Shown here piece after piece: positions 14,865-22,572 of a DNA stretch of 26,086 bases. The notes below the pieces were generated by a model that saw only the letters and a program-made list of their open reading frames with translations, was not told where the DNA came from and ran no database searches. The position numbers were made by a program, and so were the translations under genes. Source of the stretch: Spirochaetes bacterium GWF1_49_6 (GTDB lineage: Bacteria > Spirochaetota > Brevinematia > Brevinematales > GWF1-51-8); the NCBI GenBank assembly GCA_001829395.1, contig MIBD01000123.1, forward strand, positions 3,795 through 29,880, in the 5' to 3' direction. Positions within the stretch are counted from its first letter, which is position 1. Each line of letters opens with the position of its first letter.

Positions 14865-15590
14865 TTACTTTTCTTTAAACGGCATGCCGAGAAACGACAG
14901 CAGCTTATAAGCCTCTTCGTCCGTCTTCGCCGTGGTCACAATCGTAACATCCATTCCGCGAACTTTATTGATCTTATCGTAATCTATTTCGGGAAAGACG
15001 ATCTGTTCCTTCAAGCCCATACTGTAGTTTCCGCGGCCGTCGAAACTGGACATCTTGAGCCCGTTAAAGTCGCGTACACGGGGAAGAGCTACCGCGATCA
15101 GCTTATCGAGAAAATCGTACATCCGGTCGCCGCGAAGAGTGACTCTCGCGCCGATAGGCATACCCTGGCGGAGTTTGAAGTTCGATATAGACTTTTTTGC
15201 TAACGTTTTTACCGCATGCTGGCCGGCAATCAGCGAAAGCTCGTCGGCGGCGGAGTCCAGTATATTCTTATCGTTAATCGCCTCGCCAACACCCATATTG
15301 ATCGAAATTCTTTCCACTTTAGGCAAAGCCATAGGCGATGCATATTTAAATTCTTCCATCAGGGCTTTTTTTACTATCGTATCGTACTTTGTTCTGAGTC
15401 TCGGTACGTACTTTTCCTTAGGCCCGGAAGGCTTTTTCTCAGCTTTAGGTTCAGCGGCTTTCTCAGCTTTAGGCTGTGCAGCCTTTTCAGCTTTCGGCTC
15501 GGTAACTTTTTCGGCCTTAGGCGCGGTTTTCTTCTCAGTCTTTGGCTCGGATGCTTTTTCCGTTGCCGGTTTCTCTATCTTGTCAGCCAT
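14865..15590 (-). CDS. rplE: 50S ribosomal protein L5 with repetitive N-terminal extension
   Basis: L5 binds 5S rRNA and bridges to S13 in the small subunit. The canonical part begins near residue 60 with Y61-VPRLRTKYD and contains KVERISINMGVGEA and the end S236-FLGMPFKEK, about 180 residues as expected. Ahead of it is an extension of about 60 residues with an eight-residue period centred on PKAEK (five units, residues 15-54). The ATG at 15590 is preceded by an AGAGG site and the extension is in frame, so it should be translated. No internal ATG at the core boundary offers an alternative start; the nearest ATG in the core is at residue 78. Confidence 0.97.
   Translation of the reverse strand: MADKIEKPATEKASEPKTEKKTAPKAEKVTEPKAEKAAQPKAEKAAEPKAEKKPSGPKEKYVPRLRTKYDTIVKKALMEEFKYASPMALPKVERISINMGVGEAINDKNILDSAADELSLIAGQHAVKTLAKKSISNFKLRQGMPIGARVTLRGDRMYDFLDKLIAVALPRVRDFNGLKMSSFDGRGNYSMGLKEQIVFPEIDYDKINKVRGMDVTIVTTAKTDEEAYKLLSFLGMPFKEK
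15429..15548 (-). repeat. Five 24-nt tandem units in the 5' part of rplE
   Basis: The units code for L5 residues 15-54, each of form [E/A/Q]-P-K-[A/T]-E-K-x-x. The middle units are nearly identical in DNA as well as protein (aGCTTTCTCAGCTTTAGG-type on the plus strand), so recent slippage or unequal exchange is likely. Unit number could vary between strains. Confidence 0.85.
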
Positions 15591-15609
15591 CGCTTATTAA
15601 CCTCTCTGC

Positions 15610-15936
15610 TTATTCGAATATATAATCAACGCCTTTTGCTCTGGCCTTGCGTTTCTTATTACCGTTCTTATCAGTCGTAAATCCCACTCGCACGCCTTTC
15701 CCGTTCTTAGGGCAGAACAGCATGACGTTGGAAACATGGAGGGGCGCTTCGATCTCGAGGAATCCGCCGTTAGGGTTTTCCTTCGATTTCTTGATCGTCT
15801 TTTTTACATAGTTAACGCCCTTGACGACCACTTTGTTCTGTGTCGGCATAGCGCGGACAATTTCGCCCTTTTTACCTTTTTCGCTTCCGGCTATTACGAT
15901 TACCGTATCGCCTTTTCTGACTTTCAATTTTGCCAT
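15610..15936 (-). CDS. rplX: 50S ribosomal protein L24
   Basis: L24 is one of the two initiator proteins of 50S assembly and sits at the tunnel exit. The 108-residue protein starts with the KOW motif, V6-RKGDTVIVIAGSEKGKKGEI, followed by G-V-N-Y-V-K-K and the G-G-F-L-E-I-E-A-P-L-H-V-S-N-V segment. The Lys/Arg-rich end is normal. Gaps are 9 nt from rplN and 19 nt to rplE. Confidence 0.98.
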   Translation of the reverse strand: MAKLKVRKGDTVIVIAGSEKGKKGEIVRAMPTQNKVVVKGVNYVKKTIKKSKENPNGGFLEIEAPLHVSNVMLFCPKNGKGVRVGFTTDKNGNKKRKARAKGVDYIFE

Positions 15937-15945
15937 CGGGTTCTC

Positions 15946-16314
15946 CTAAAACACTTCAGGGGCTAACGAGACGATCTTCATGAAGTTCTTTTCACGAAGT
16001 TCGCGGGCTACAGGGCCGAATATACGGGTTCCTGTAGGATCGCCCTGCTTGTTTATAATAACCGCGGAATTTCTGTCGAATCGTATCGACGAACCGTCCC
16101 GGCGATTTAGTTCCTTCTTAGTGCGTACCACAACTGCGCGGACGACTTCCCCTTTCTTGATAGGTGAATTGGGAATAGCGGTCTGTACGGACGCCACAAC
16201 AGTGTCGCCGACATGGGCGTAGCGTCTTTTCGAGCTGCCTTCTACATGTATACAAACTATTTCTTTCGCACCGCTGTTATCAGCGACATCCATGCGAGTT
16301 CCGAGCATAATCAT
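15946..16314 (-). CDS. rplN: 50S ribosomal protein L14
   Basis: L14 lies at the subunit interface and is the docking site of the silencing factor RsfS. The 122-residue length is exact for the family. MIMLGTRMDVADNSGAK opens the protein, and the signature around 60-86 includes V-V-R-T-K-K and R-R-D-G-S-S-I-R-F. GTRIFGPVARELR near residue 95 is conserved. It begins the spc part of the cluster, only 9 nt after rpsQ, with no promoter in between. Confidence 0.98.
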   Translation of the reverse strand: MIMLGTRMDVADNSGAKEIVCIHVEGSSKRRYAHVGDTVVASVQTAIPNSPIKKGEVVRAVVVRTKKELNRRDGSSIRFDRNSAVIINKQGDPTGTRIFGPVARELREKNFMKIVSLAPEVF

Positions 16315-16323
16315 AGACGCCTC

Positions 16324-16575
16324 CTACTCCGCTTTGGTCACAACTTTCACGAGTGTCCACCGCTTGTTCTTGCTCAACGGGCGGGACTCCTCGATCAGTA
16401 CAGTATCGCCTTTGCGGCTCTCGTTATTCTCATCGTGAATCATATATTTCTTTCTGATTTTCACATACTTCCCGTACAAGGGATGCGGTTTTTTGCGGTC
16501 GTGCGCGACAACTCTGGACTTTTCCATCTTATCGCTGACCACAAGACATGTCATTTGTTTTCTTTTCGTTTCCAT
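16324..16575 (-). CDS. rpsQ: 30S ribosomal protein S17
   Basis: S17 is an early-assembly OB-fold protein binding the 5' domain of 16S rRNA. At 83 residues it has the usual size. Recognisable parts are S14-DKMEKSRVV, the H31-PLYGKYVKIRKKY loop, and G-D-T-V-L-I-E-E-S-R-P-L-S-K-N-K-R. It is the last gene of the S10 section, 12 nt after rpmC. Confidence 0.98.
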   Translation of the reverse strand: METKRKQMTCLVVSDKMEKSRVVAHDRKKPHPLYGKYVKIRKKYMIHDENNESRKGDTVLIEESRPLSKNKRWTLVKVVTKAE

Positions 16576-16587
16576 ATTTCCCTCGGC

Positions 16588-16824
16588 CTATTTCTTTTTA
16601 GTAATCTTCGCGGCTACAGGGGCTTCGCCGGTCTTCTCATAGTGCGTTAAAAGAGTATTGATACGGGAAACCTGCTTCTTCATTTCCCTTTTTTCCATAA
16701 AATTCTTCGGCGGCTCTATTTTCGATTTGAAGCGAAACATCATAATCCTGCTCTGCAGGTCGCCGCGCATCTTCTTGAGCTCGTCCGAGTTTAAATCCAA
16801 AAGTTCTTTCATTTTCTTCGACAT
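16588..16824 (-). CDS. rpmC: 50S ribosomal protein L29
   Basis: L29 forms the tunnel-exit ring with L23 and helps dock trigger factor and SRP. The 78-residue protein is a helical pair. L9-DLNSDELKKMR and FRFKSKIEPPKN match the family, although the stretch after it (about 45-60) diverges from the consensus RxxRRxIARxxT. A short C-terminal extension (about 66-78, Gly/Ala/Lys-rich) follows the core. Identity is secure from position between rplP and rpsQ. Confidence 0.95.
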   Translation of the reverse strand: MSKKMKELLDLNSDELKKMRGDLQSRIMMFRFKSKIEPPKNFMEKREMKKQVSRINTLLTHYEKTGEAPVAAKITKKK

Positions 16825-16835
16825 ATCGGTACCCC

Positions 16836-17252
16836 TTATATTCCTACACGCGAGACAAACTTCACGAGTATCGGGAGTTTGTGACTGGCGAGTCTGAACG
16901 CTTCTTTTGCGGTCGCTTCATCGACGCCGCCTACCTCGAACATGACGCGTCCGGGTTTAACCACAGCGACCCAACCCTCAGGCTGGCCTTTACCTTTTCC
17001 CATACGAACGCCTTCCCCTTTCGCCGTATACGGCTTATCGGGAAATACGCGTATCCACATCTTCGCGCCCTTGGTGAGCTTACGGTTCGCGGCTACACGG
17101 GCGGCTTCTATCTGGCGCTCGGTAATCCACTTCGGTTCGAGAGCTATAATCCCGAAATCCCCGAAATTAACCTTGTCGCCTTTGTTTGCATTGCCCTTTA
17201 TTGTTCCGCCGCGCTGCTGTTTGCGGTATTTTGACTTATTCGGGAAAAGCAT
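16836..17252 (-). CDS. rplP: 50S ribosomal protein L16
   Basis: L16 contacts the A-site tRNA elbow and is needed for peptidyl transfer centre maturation. The 138-residue protein begins MLFPNKSKYRKQQRG, holds the signature K59-GAKMWIRVFPDKP and GVRMGKGKGQPEGWVAVVKPG, and ends with the usual helical A-x-x-A-F-R-L-A-S-H-K-L-P segment. It follows rpsC by 21 nt. Confidence 0.98.
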   Translation of the reverse strand: MLFPNKSKYRKQQRGGTIKGNANKGDKVNFGDFGIIALEPKWITERQIEAARVAANRKLTKGAKMWIRVFPDKPYTAKGEGVRMGKGKGQPEGWVAVVKPGRVMFEVGGVDEATAKEAFRLASHKLPILVKFVSRVGI

Positions 17253-17273
17253 TGCAGTCTCCTTTTTCTATTG

Positions 17274-17888
17274 TTACCGGCAAATCCACACTTTGATACC
17301 GATCACGCCCATTTCCGTATAGGACTGGGACATGCAGTAATCGATGTCCGCGCTGAGAGTGCTCAACGGGATTCTGCCTTCTTTAAATTCTTCCGTACGG
17401 GCGATTTCAGCGCCGTTGAGACGGCCGGAAATACGTATCTTGATACCCTTTGCTCCGGCTTTGATCGAGTTCCTGATGGACTGGCGTATCGCGCGCTTAT
17501 ACGAGATACGGCGTTCGATCTGACGGGCTATATCCTGTCCCGCAACCGATGCGTCGAGTTCGGGAACCTTTATCTCCTTGACGGAAAGATTGATCTTCTT
17601 ATTGGGAACCAGCTTCTCGAGCTTTTTGTTGAGCTCTTCGATTTCAGCGCCCTTGCGCCCGATCAGGATACCCGGCTTCGCGCAGCTGACCGTGACATTC
17701 ACGAGCTGGGGGAAACGGGCAATCTCGATACGTGCAATAAATGCCCGAGCGTATTCTTTCTTTAAGAACTTGCGGATTGTAAAATCTTCTTTCAGATAAT
17801 TTACAAATTCCTTTTCGCTATACCACATAGAGTCCCATGTGCGAATAATACCTATGCGAATGCTCTGGGGATTAACTTTCTGTCCCAT
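17274..17888 (-). CDS. rpsC: 30S ribosomal protein S3
   Basis: S3 lines the mRNA entry pore and has helicase activity together with S4 and S5. The protein starts MGQKVNPQSIRIGI and has a type II KH domain with GILIGRKGAEIE at about 73-84. The S3 C-terminal domain signature (about 140-176, GRLNGAEIARTE) follows. At 204 residues it stops right after the conserved G-V-I-G-I-K-V-W-I strand. Many bacterial S3 proteins carry 10-30 further basic residues, so this is a minimal version. Confidence 0.97.
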   Translation of the reverse strand: MGQKVNPQSIRIGIIRTWDSMWYSEKEFVNYLKEDFTIRKFLKKEYARAFIARIEIARFPQLVNVTVSCAKPGILIGRKGAEIEELNKKLEKLVPNKKINLSVKEIKVPELDASVAGQDIARQIERRISYKRAIRQSIRNSIKAGAKGIKIRISGRLNGAEIARTEEFKEGRIPLSTLSADIDYCMSQSYTEMGVIGIKVWICR

Positions 17889-17900
17889 CGGAAATTCTCC

Positions 17901-18254
17901 TTACTTCTTCTCTTCAGGCGCGGGGAGCGCAACTGTTACTACAAGATGCGAATTGCCTTTCATCAGCATATCCGCCCGGCCTCTCGCACGGGGAAGCCAT
18001 CTTTTCAGATAAGGCGCCTGATCCGCGCAAATTTTCGTGATTACGAGATTATCGGCGGTCTCTTCGGGGTTCACATTCTTAAAGTTCGCCTGCGCCGAAT
18101 GAATCACCTTGTATGCCATTTTCGCGCCCTTATTCGGCAATACCCGCAATAATGCGAGCGCGTCTTTAACACTTTTACCGCGCACGATATTGATAATCTT
18201 TCTAAGCTTCAGTACGGAAATGCGGAGATATCTCCCGAATGCTTTCGCTTCCAT
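17901..18254 (-). CDS. rplV: 50S ribosomal protein L22
   Basis: L22 spans the 50S subunit and its long beta-hairpin narrows the exit tunnel next to L4. The 117-residue protein has S13-VLKLRKIINIVRGKSV and the hairpin at about 80-98 with R-W-L-P-R-A-R-G-R-A. No deletion typical of macrolide-resistant alleles is evident in the hairpin. Gaps: 17 nt from rpsS and 12 nt to rpsC. Confidence 0.98.
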   Translation of the reverse strand: MEAKAFGRYLRISVLKLRKIINIVRGKSVKDALALLRVLPNKGAKMAYKVIHSAQANFKNVNPEETADNLVITKICADQAPYLKRWLPRARGRADMLMKGNSHLVVTVALPAPEEKK

Positions 18255-18271
18255 ATTTCAATCCTATGCTG

Positions 18272-18559
18272 TTATTTAGCGGGGGCCGCTTTCTTTGCGC
18301 CGGAATGTCCGCGAAATACGCGGGTCGGCGAAAATTCCCCAAGTTTATGTCCAACCATGTTCTCATTGACAAAAACAGGGATGAATATTTTACCATTATA
18401 TACCTGAATTGTCAAGCCAATCATCTCAGGAATTATTGTCGAACGTCTCGACCACGTCTTCAGCGTCTTTTTATCGCCGCTGGTCGCTTCCTGAGCAACT
18501 ACCGCTTTCTTATATAATTTCGCGTCCACATAGGGACCTTTCTTAACTGAACGTGACAT
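18272..18559 (-). CDS. rpsS: 30S ribosomal protein S19
   Basis: S19 partners with S13 in the 30S head. The 95-residue protein begins MSRSVKKGPYVDAKLYKK and contains W38-SRRSTIIPEMIGLTI, then V-N-E-N-M-V-G-H-K-L-G-E-F-S-P-T-R, the family signature. The Ala/Lys end (GAKKAAPAK) is a little extended. It lies 16 nt after rplB. Confidence 0.98.
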   Translation of the reverse strand: MSRSVKKGPYVDAKLYKKAVVAQEATSGDKKTLKTWSRRSTIIPEMIGLTIQVYNGKIFIPVFVNENMVGHKLGEFSPTRVFRGHSGAKKAAPAK

Positions 18560-18575
18560 TCATGTTCTCCCGCGT

Positions 18576-19409
18576 TTATTTCTTACGTCTGGAAAGAATA
18601 TACTTACTCGTTGTCTTCTTTTTATCACGGGTCTTGTAGCCCTTCGCGGGTACGCCCGTGCGGCTGACAGGAGTCTTATAACCCTTCTGCTTACCGCGTC
18701 CGCCGCCATGCGGATGGTCATGCGTATTCATCGCGACGCCGCGTACGGTAGGACGGATGCCGAGATGCCGGCTCTTTCCGGCTTTACCGAACACAATGTT
18801 CGAATTGTCCGCGTTACCCACTTCCCCGACAGTGGCGTAGCATTCGCTGAGCACCATACGGATTTCACCGGACGGCATTCTCAGGATTGCATACTTGCCT
18901 TCTTTACCTTCGAGCTTGGCAAACGAGCCTGCGGAACGGGCCATCTGGCCGCCCTTTCCGGGTTTGAGCTCTATATTATGTACGATTGTACCCACAGGTA
19001 TCGCCTTTAACGGCAGTGCGTTCCCGGGAAGGATATCGGAACCGTCGCCCGCGATTATACGTTGGCCGACCTCCATACCCTTGGGGGCGAGGATATACCG
19101 CTTTTCTCCGTCAACATAGTGCAGGAGAGCTATTCTAGCGCTGCGGTTAGGATCGTACTCAATCGTCATAACCTTTGCCTCGACATCGCGTTTATCGCGT
19201 TTGAAGTCGATGACACGGTAGTAACGCTTGTTTCCTCCGCCGCGGTGCCTCGCGGTGATACGGCCCTGGCTGTTTCTGCCGTCGCCGCGTCCGCGCTTCA
19301 TCCCCTCGATCAGGGTCTTTTCCGGTTCGGTCGCCGTGATTTCAACGAAATCGAAGCTAACCTTATGCCGGAGACCGGGATTTATAGGCTTAAAACGTTT
19401 GATTCCCAT
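18576..19409 (-). CDS. rplB: 50S ribosomal protein L2
   Basis: L2 is a large primary 23S rRNA binder needed for subunit joining and peptidyl transfer. The 277-residue protein starts MGIKRFKPINPGLRH and has the OB-fold and SH3-like domains with GRITARHRGGGNKR and K-A-I-P-V-G-T-x-V-H-N-I-E. The loop containing the functionally important His reads M-N-T-H-D-H-P-H-G-G-G-R-G, where most bacteria have M-N-P-V-D-H-P-H-G-G-G-E-G. The central D-H-P-H-G-G-G is kept, so function should be intact. Gap to rplW is 11 nt. Confidence 0.98.
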   Translation of the reverse strand: MGIKRFKPINPGLRHKVSFDFVEITATEPEKTLIEGMKRGRGDGRNSQGRITARHRGGGNKRYYRVIDFKRDKRDVEAKVMTIEYDPNRSARIALLHYVDGEKRYILAPKGMEVGQRIIAGDGSDILPGNALPLKAIPVGTIVHNIELKPGKGGQMARSAGSFAKLEGKEGKYAILRMPSGEIRMVLSECYATVGEVGNADNSNIVFGKAGKSRHLGIRPTVRGVAMNTHDHPHGGGRGKQKGYKTPVSRTGVPAKGYKTRDKKKTTSKYILSRRKK

Positions 19410-19420
19410 ATTAACCTCTC

Positions 19421-19750
19421 CTATGCCTTGAAGACATCGATCTCGCCCTTCTTCAGGGTGACAATCGCTTTCTTCCAGGTATTAGTGTATCCCGGCACTT
19501 TCTGGTTGCGAAGCCGTTTACGCTTGGGCTTGACAAGTATGGTATTCACTTTGTCGACTTCGACCTTGAATAACTGCTCGACCGCCCGGGTGATCTCAAT
19601 TTTATTCGCATCCTTACTGACTTCGAACGCGTACTTTTTATGTACGTCTTTTTTGCCTTTTCCCTTACCGGATTTCTTCTCATCGGCGTTCATATCGCTC
19701 ACTTTTTCGGTGATGACCGGTCTGATCAGGATTTCACTCGCCAACGACAT
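19421..19750 (-). CDS. rplW: 50S ribosomal protein L23 with Lys-rich loop insertion
   Basis: L23 is the docking point at the tunnel exit for trigger factor and SRP. The 109-residue protein shows I8-IRPVITEK, the K-Y-A-F-E-V strand, the I-T-R-A-V-E-Q-L-F-K-V helix and V-N-T-I. Between the first helix and strand (about residues 20-36) is a loop about 14 residues longer than in E. coli, rich in Lys and Gly. Its ATG lies only 1 nt beyond the rplD stop, with GGAG inside the end of rplD, so translation is likely coupled. Confidence 0.97.
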   Translation of the reverse strand: MSLASEILIRPVITEKVSDMNADEKKSGKGKGKKDVHKKYAFEVSKDANKIEITRAVEQLFKVEVDKVNTILVKPKRKRLRNQKVPGYTNTWKKAIVTLKKGEIDVFKA

Positions 19751-19751
19751 T

Positions 19752-20390
19752 TTATTTCTCCACGTTTAATATATTCGAAAACTTCTCATCCAGCTTCTTC
19801 ATAGCGGCTTCCACCACGAAGATTCTCGCCGCGTAAACCAACGGGAGTATGTCGAGATTATCCACCGACAGACAGGTCACGTTGGTAAGGTTCTGCGCGC
19901 CAAGCACCATATTTTTATCATAATCGGGAACCACGACTACTACTCTCTCGTTGACATTCTCCGTAATCCCGGATAACGCCTTCAGGAAATCTTTCGTCTT
20001 GTGGCTTTCGACCTTGAACGAACCGATAACGGAAAGCCGGCCGATCTCATTCATTTTACTGAAGACATACAGGTAAGCCTTGGCTTTCTGCTTCTTGTTG
20101 ACAGACTGCGAAAAATCGCGGGGTTTCGGCCCGAATATAACACCGCCTCCTCTCCATAGAGGTGAACGGGTACTACCGGCACGCGCGCGCCCCAAACCCT
20201 TCTGTTTAAACGGTTTGCGCCCGCCGCCGCGTACTTCAGATTTGGTCTTCGTACTGGCGTTACCCTGACGGTCGTTCGCCAAACGCGCGACTACTACCTG
20301 ATGCAGCACCTTATCGGTGACATCGTCCCACACTTTCGACAGTTTCATGTCGTTCGTCTTGGTTTTCCCTTCGTATACTTCTATCTTCAT
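19752..20390 (-). CDS. rplD: 50S ribosomal protein L4
   Basis: L4 contacts the exit tunnel and, in E. coli, represses its own S10 operon through a leader RNA. The 212-residue protein has the extended tunnel loop (about 45-95), with R-G-G-G-R-K-P-F-K-Q-K-G-L-G-R-A-R and S-P-L-W-R-G-G-G-V-I-F-G-P. The C-terminal alpha/beta domain ends LDEKFSNILNVEK. No L4-type leader exists upstream of rpsJ here, since tuf ends 12 nt before it. Confidence 0.98.
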   Translation of the reverse strand: MKIEVYEGKTKTNDMKLSKVWDDVTDKVLHQVVVARLANDRQGNASTKTKSEVRGGGRKPFKQKGLGRARAGSTRSPLWRGGGVIFGPKPRDFSQSVNKKQKAKAYLYVFSKMNEIGRLSVIGSFKVESHKTKDFLKALSGITENVNERVVVVVPDYDKNMVLGAQNLTNVTCLSVDNLDILPLVYAARIFVVEAAMKKLDEKFSNILNVEK

Positions 20391-20404
20391 ATACCGTTCC
20401 TTAC

Positions 20405-21010
20405 TTATGCTTTGATGGCGTCGCGAACCATGACATAGCCGTTGTTCGCACCGGGTACATTACCGCGGATAAAGAGCAGACGTTTTTCAGCGTCGAACTT
20501 CACCAGCTTCTGTCCTAATACAGTCACACGGGTGTTTCCCATATGTCCGGGCATATGCTTGCCCTTGAAAACGTGAGCGGGGAAGGTATGCATACCGATA
20601 GAACCGGTCCGGCGATGCATCTTCGCGCCGTGAGTGGCGGGACCACCGTTGAAGTGCCAACGTTTGATGGCGCCGGCAAAACCGCGTCCCTTCATGATAC
20701 CCGCAATATCTACCTTTTTAATCGAACTCACGGCCTCGGACAATTTCGCGTCGTCATCATAGACTCCGCTGTCCTCGATCCTGATTTCGCGGCAATATCT
20801 CGGTTTCTTGAACTCTTTCTCTTTCCGGCGCACGGTTTTAAAATCGTAACCCAGTATCACGGCGTTGTAACCGTCTTTTTCAGTAGTACGCTTCCCGATT
20901 ATTTCCATATCGGAAAAATCGATCACCGTAACACCGGCTATCGCACCGTTATCATACACTTGGGTCATACCGAGTTTCTTCCCGATTATGCCGACTTTAT
21001 TAGCCTTCAT
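20405..21010 (-). CDS. rplC: 50S ribosomal protein L3
   Basis: L3 is an early-assembly protein whose loop reaches the peptidyl transferase centre. The 201-residue protein starts MKANKVGIIGKKLGMTQVYD and contains F116-AGAIKRWHF, H-R-R-T-G-S-I-G and the G-K-H-M-P-G-H-M-G-N region. Where E. coli has GQNQTP after GSI, this protein has GMHTFP, so the Gln methylated by PrmB in enterics appears to be missing. It follows rpsJ by 20 nt. Confidence 0.98.
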   Translation of the reverse strand: MKANKVGIIGKKLGMTQVYDNGAIAGVTVIDFSDMEIIGKRTTEKDGYNAVILGYDFKTVRRKEKEFKKPRYCREIRIEDSGVYDDDAKLSEAVSSIKKVDIAGIMKGRGFAGAIKRWHFNGGPATHGAKMHRRTGSIGMHTFPAHVFKGKHMPGHMGNTRVTVLGQKLVKFDAEKRLLFIRGNVPGANNGYVMVRDAIKA

Positions 21011-21030
21011 TTTTAGCCACCTGTTCCCTA

Positions 21031-21333
21031 TTATTGCTTAATTTCAACATCCACGCCGGCCGGTAACTGCAACTCCATGAGTGCGTTGATCAGGTCGTTA
21101 GTAGGCTCGTAGATATCGATCAGGCGCTTATGTGTTCTCTGCTCGAACTGTTCGCGCGAATTCGCGTTGACATGAGGAGAACGGAGCACCGTAAACTTCT
21201 TCGTCATGGTAGGCAACGGGATAGGGCCGGAGACCCTACCCCCTTTACTTTTTACAGATTCAACAATCGCCTTCGCGGATTTATCGATCAGGCGGGCGTC
21301 GAAAGATTTCAAACGAACTCTTATTCTGCTCAC
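21031..21333 (-). CDS. rpsJ: 30S ribosomal protein S10 (NusE)
   Basis: S10 is a 30S head protein and also serves as NusE in transcription antitermination with NusB. The 100-residue protein has R4-VRLKSFDARLID, G-P-I-P-L-P-T and S-R-E-Q-F-E-Q-R-T-H-K-R-L-I-D-I. It begins the S10 section only 12 nt after tuf. The order str-tuf-rpsJ without a gap is the ancestral arrangement seen in several phyla. Confidence 0.98.
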   Translation of the reverse strand: MSRIRVRLKSFDARLIDKSAKAIVESVKSKGGRVSGPIPLPTMTKKFTVLRSPHVNANSREQFEQRTHKRLIDIYEPTNDLINALMELQLPAGVDVEIKQ

Positions 21334-21345
21334 AGACGCCTCTTA

Positions 21346-22545
21346 TTATGCTATTATATCGGTAACGACACCAGCGCCAACCGTACGGCCGCCCTCGCGG
21401 ATAGCGAAGCGCATACCCTTTTCGATAGCAACAGGCACTATCAATTCGATAGTCATGTTGACGTTATCTCCGGGCATCACCATATCAGCGCCCTTGATCC
21501 CCGCAATATTACCGGTAACATCGGCAGTGCGGATAAAGAACTGCGGACGGTACCCGACATGGAACGGGGTCTTACGACCGCCTTCTTCGGGCTTCAGCAC
21601 GAGCACTTCAGCGTCGAACTTCGTGTGCGGAGTGATGGACTTCGGCTTCGCTACGATCATACCGCGGCGAATAGCGTCCTTATCGACACCGCGCAGGAGT
21701 AAACCTACGTTATCGCCCGCCATACCTTCGTCGAGAAGTTTGCGGAACATTTCCACACCGGTTACGACGGAAGTAGTGGTATCCTTGTAACCTATGATTT
21801 CAACAGGATCGTTTACATGAATAATACCGCGCTCGATACCGCCGGTAGCAACCGTACCGCGGCCTGTGATCGAGAAGATATCTTCTATCGACATCAGGAA
21901 GGGCTTATCGGTTTCACGTAAGGGATCCGGGAAATACGAGTCCATAGCATCGCAAAGTTCCTTGATACAATCATAAGCGGGATCGCTCGTGTTAGGAGCT
22001 TCGTACGCCTTGAGGGCGGAACCGCGGATGATCGGGGTATCGTCGCCGGGGAACTTATACTGGGTCAAAAGTTCGCGTATATCCATTTCCACCAGGTCGA
22101 TCAACTCAGCGTCTTCCTTGGATATCTGGTCGCATTTATTTAAAAATACGATAATATTCGGCACGTTAACCTGACGGGCAAGCAACACGTGCTCGCGGGT
22201 CTGGGGCATAACACCGTCGGTCGCCGCGACTACGAGAACCGCACCGTCCATCTGGGCAGCGCCGGTAATCATGTTCTTGATATAGTCGGCGTGTCCGGGA
22301 CAGTCGATATGCGCATAATGGCGCTTATCGGTTTCATATTCGACGTGCGCGGTATTGATCGTTATACCTCTTGCCTTCTCTTCCGGCGCATTATCGATTT
22401 CATCATACTTCTTGACCTTACCGCCGCCCTTACTTGCGAGATACATAGTAATAGTCGCGGTCAAGGTGGTCTTACCGTGATCCACGTGACCTATAGTACC
22501 AACGTTCAGGTGCGTTTTTTTACGTACGAATTTACCTTCAGCCAT
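21346..22545 (-). CDS. tuf: Elongation factor Tu
   Basis: EF-Tu delivers aminoacyl-tRNA to the ribosome as a GTP complex. The 399-residue length is normal. GTPase motifs are G19-HVDHGKT26, the switch-I T62 in GITINTAH, D81-CPGH85 with the catalytic His, and N136-KCD139. Domains 2 and 3 follow, including GRGTVATGG around 220-230 and the GRTVGAGVV end. The ATG at 22545 is preceded by AGGAGG. Only one tuf copy lies in the window; a second copy elsewhere cannot be excluded. Confidence 0.99.
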   Translation of the reverse strand: MAEGKFVRKKTHLNVGTIGHVDHGKTTLTATITMYLASKGGGKVKKYDEIDNAPEEKARGITINTAHVEYETDKRHYAHIDCPGHADYIKNMITGAAQMDGAVLVVAATDGVMPQTREHVLLARQVNVPNIIVFLNKCDQISKEDAELIDLVEMDIRELLTQYKFPGDDTPIIRGSALKAYEAPNTSDPAYDCIKELCDAMDSYFPDPLRETDKPFLMSIEDIFSITGRGTVATGGIERGIIHVNDPVEIIGYKDTTTSVVTGVEMFRKLLDEGMAGDNVGLLLRGVDKDAIRRGMIVAKPKSITPHTKFDAEVLVLKPEEGGRKTPFHVGYRPQFFIRTADVTGNIAGIKGADMVMPGDNVNMTIELIVPVAIEKGMRFAIREGGRTVGAGVVTDIIA

Positions 22546-22572
22546 TGTATTATTCCTCCTGCTGGTTTTCTT

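Noticed and set aside
14865..15590. Possibility that the L5 extension is a mis-called start
   Set aside because: There is no ATG, GTG or TTG with a ribosome site at the core boundary, and AGAGG precedes the ATG at 15590, so the longer form is favoured.
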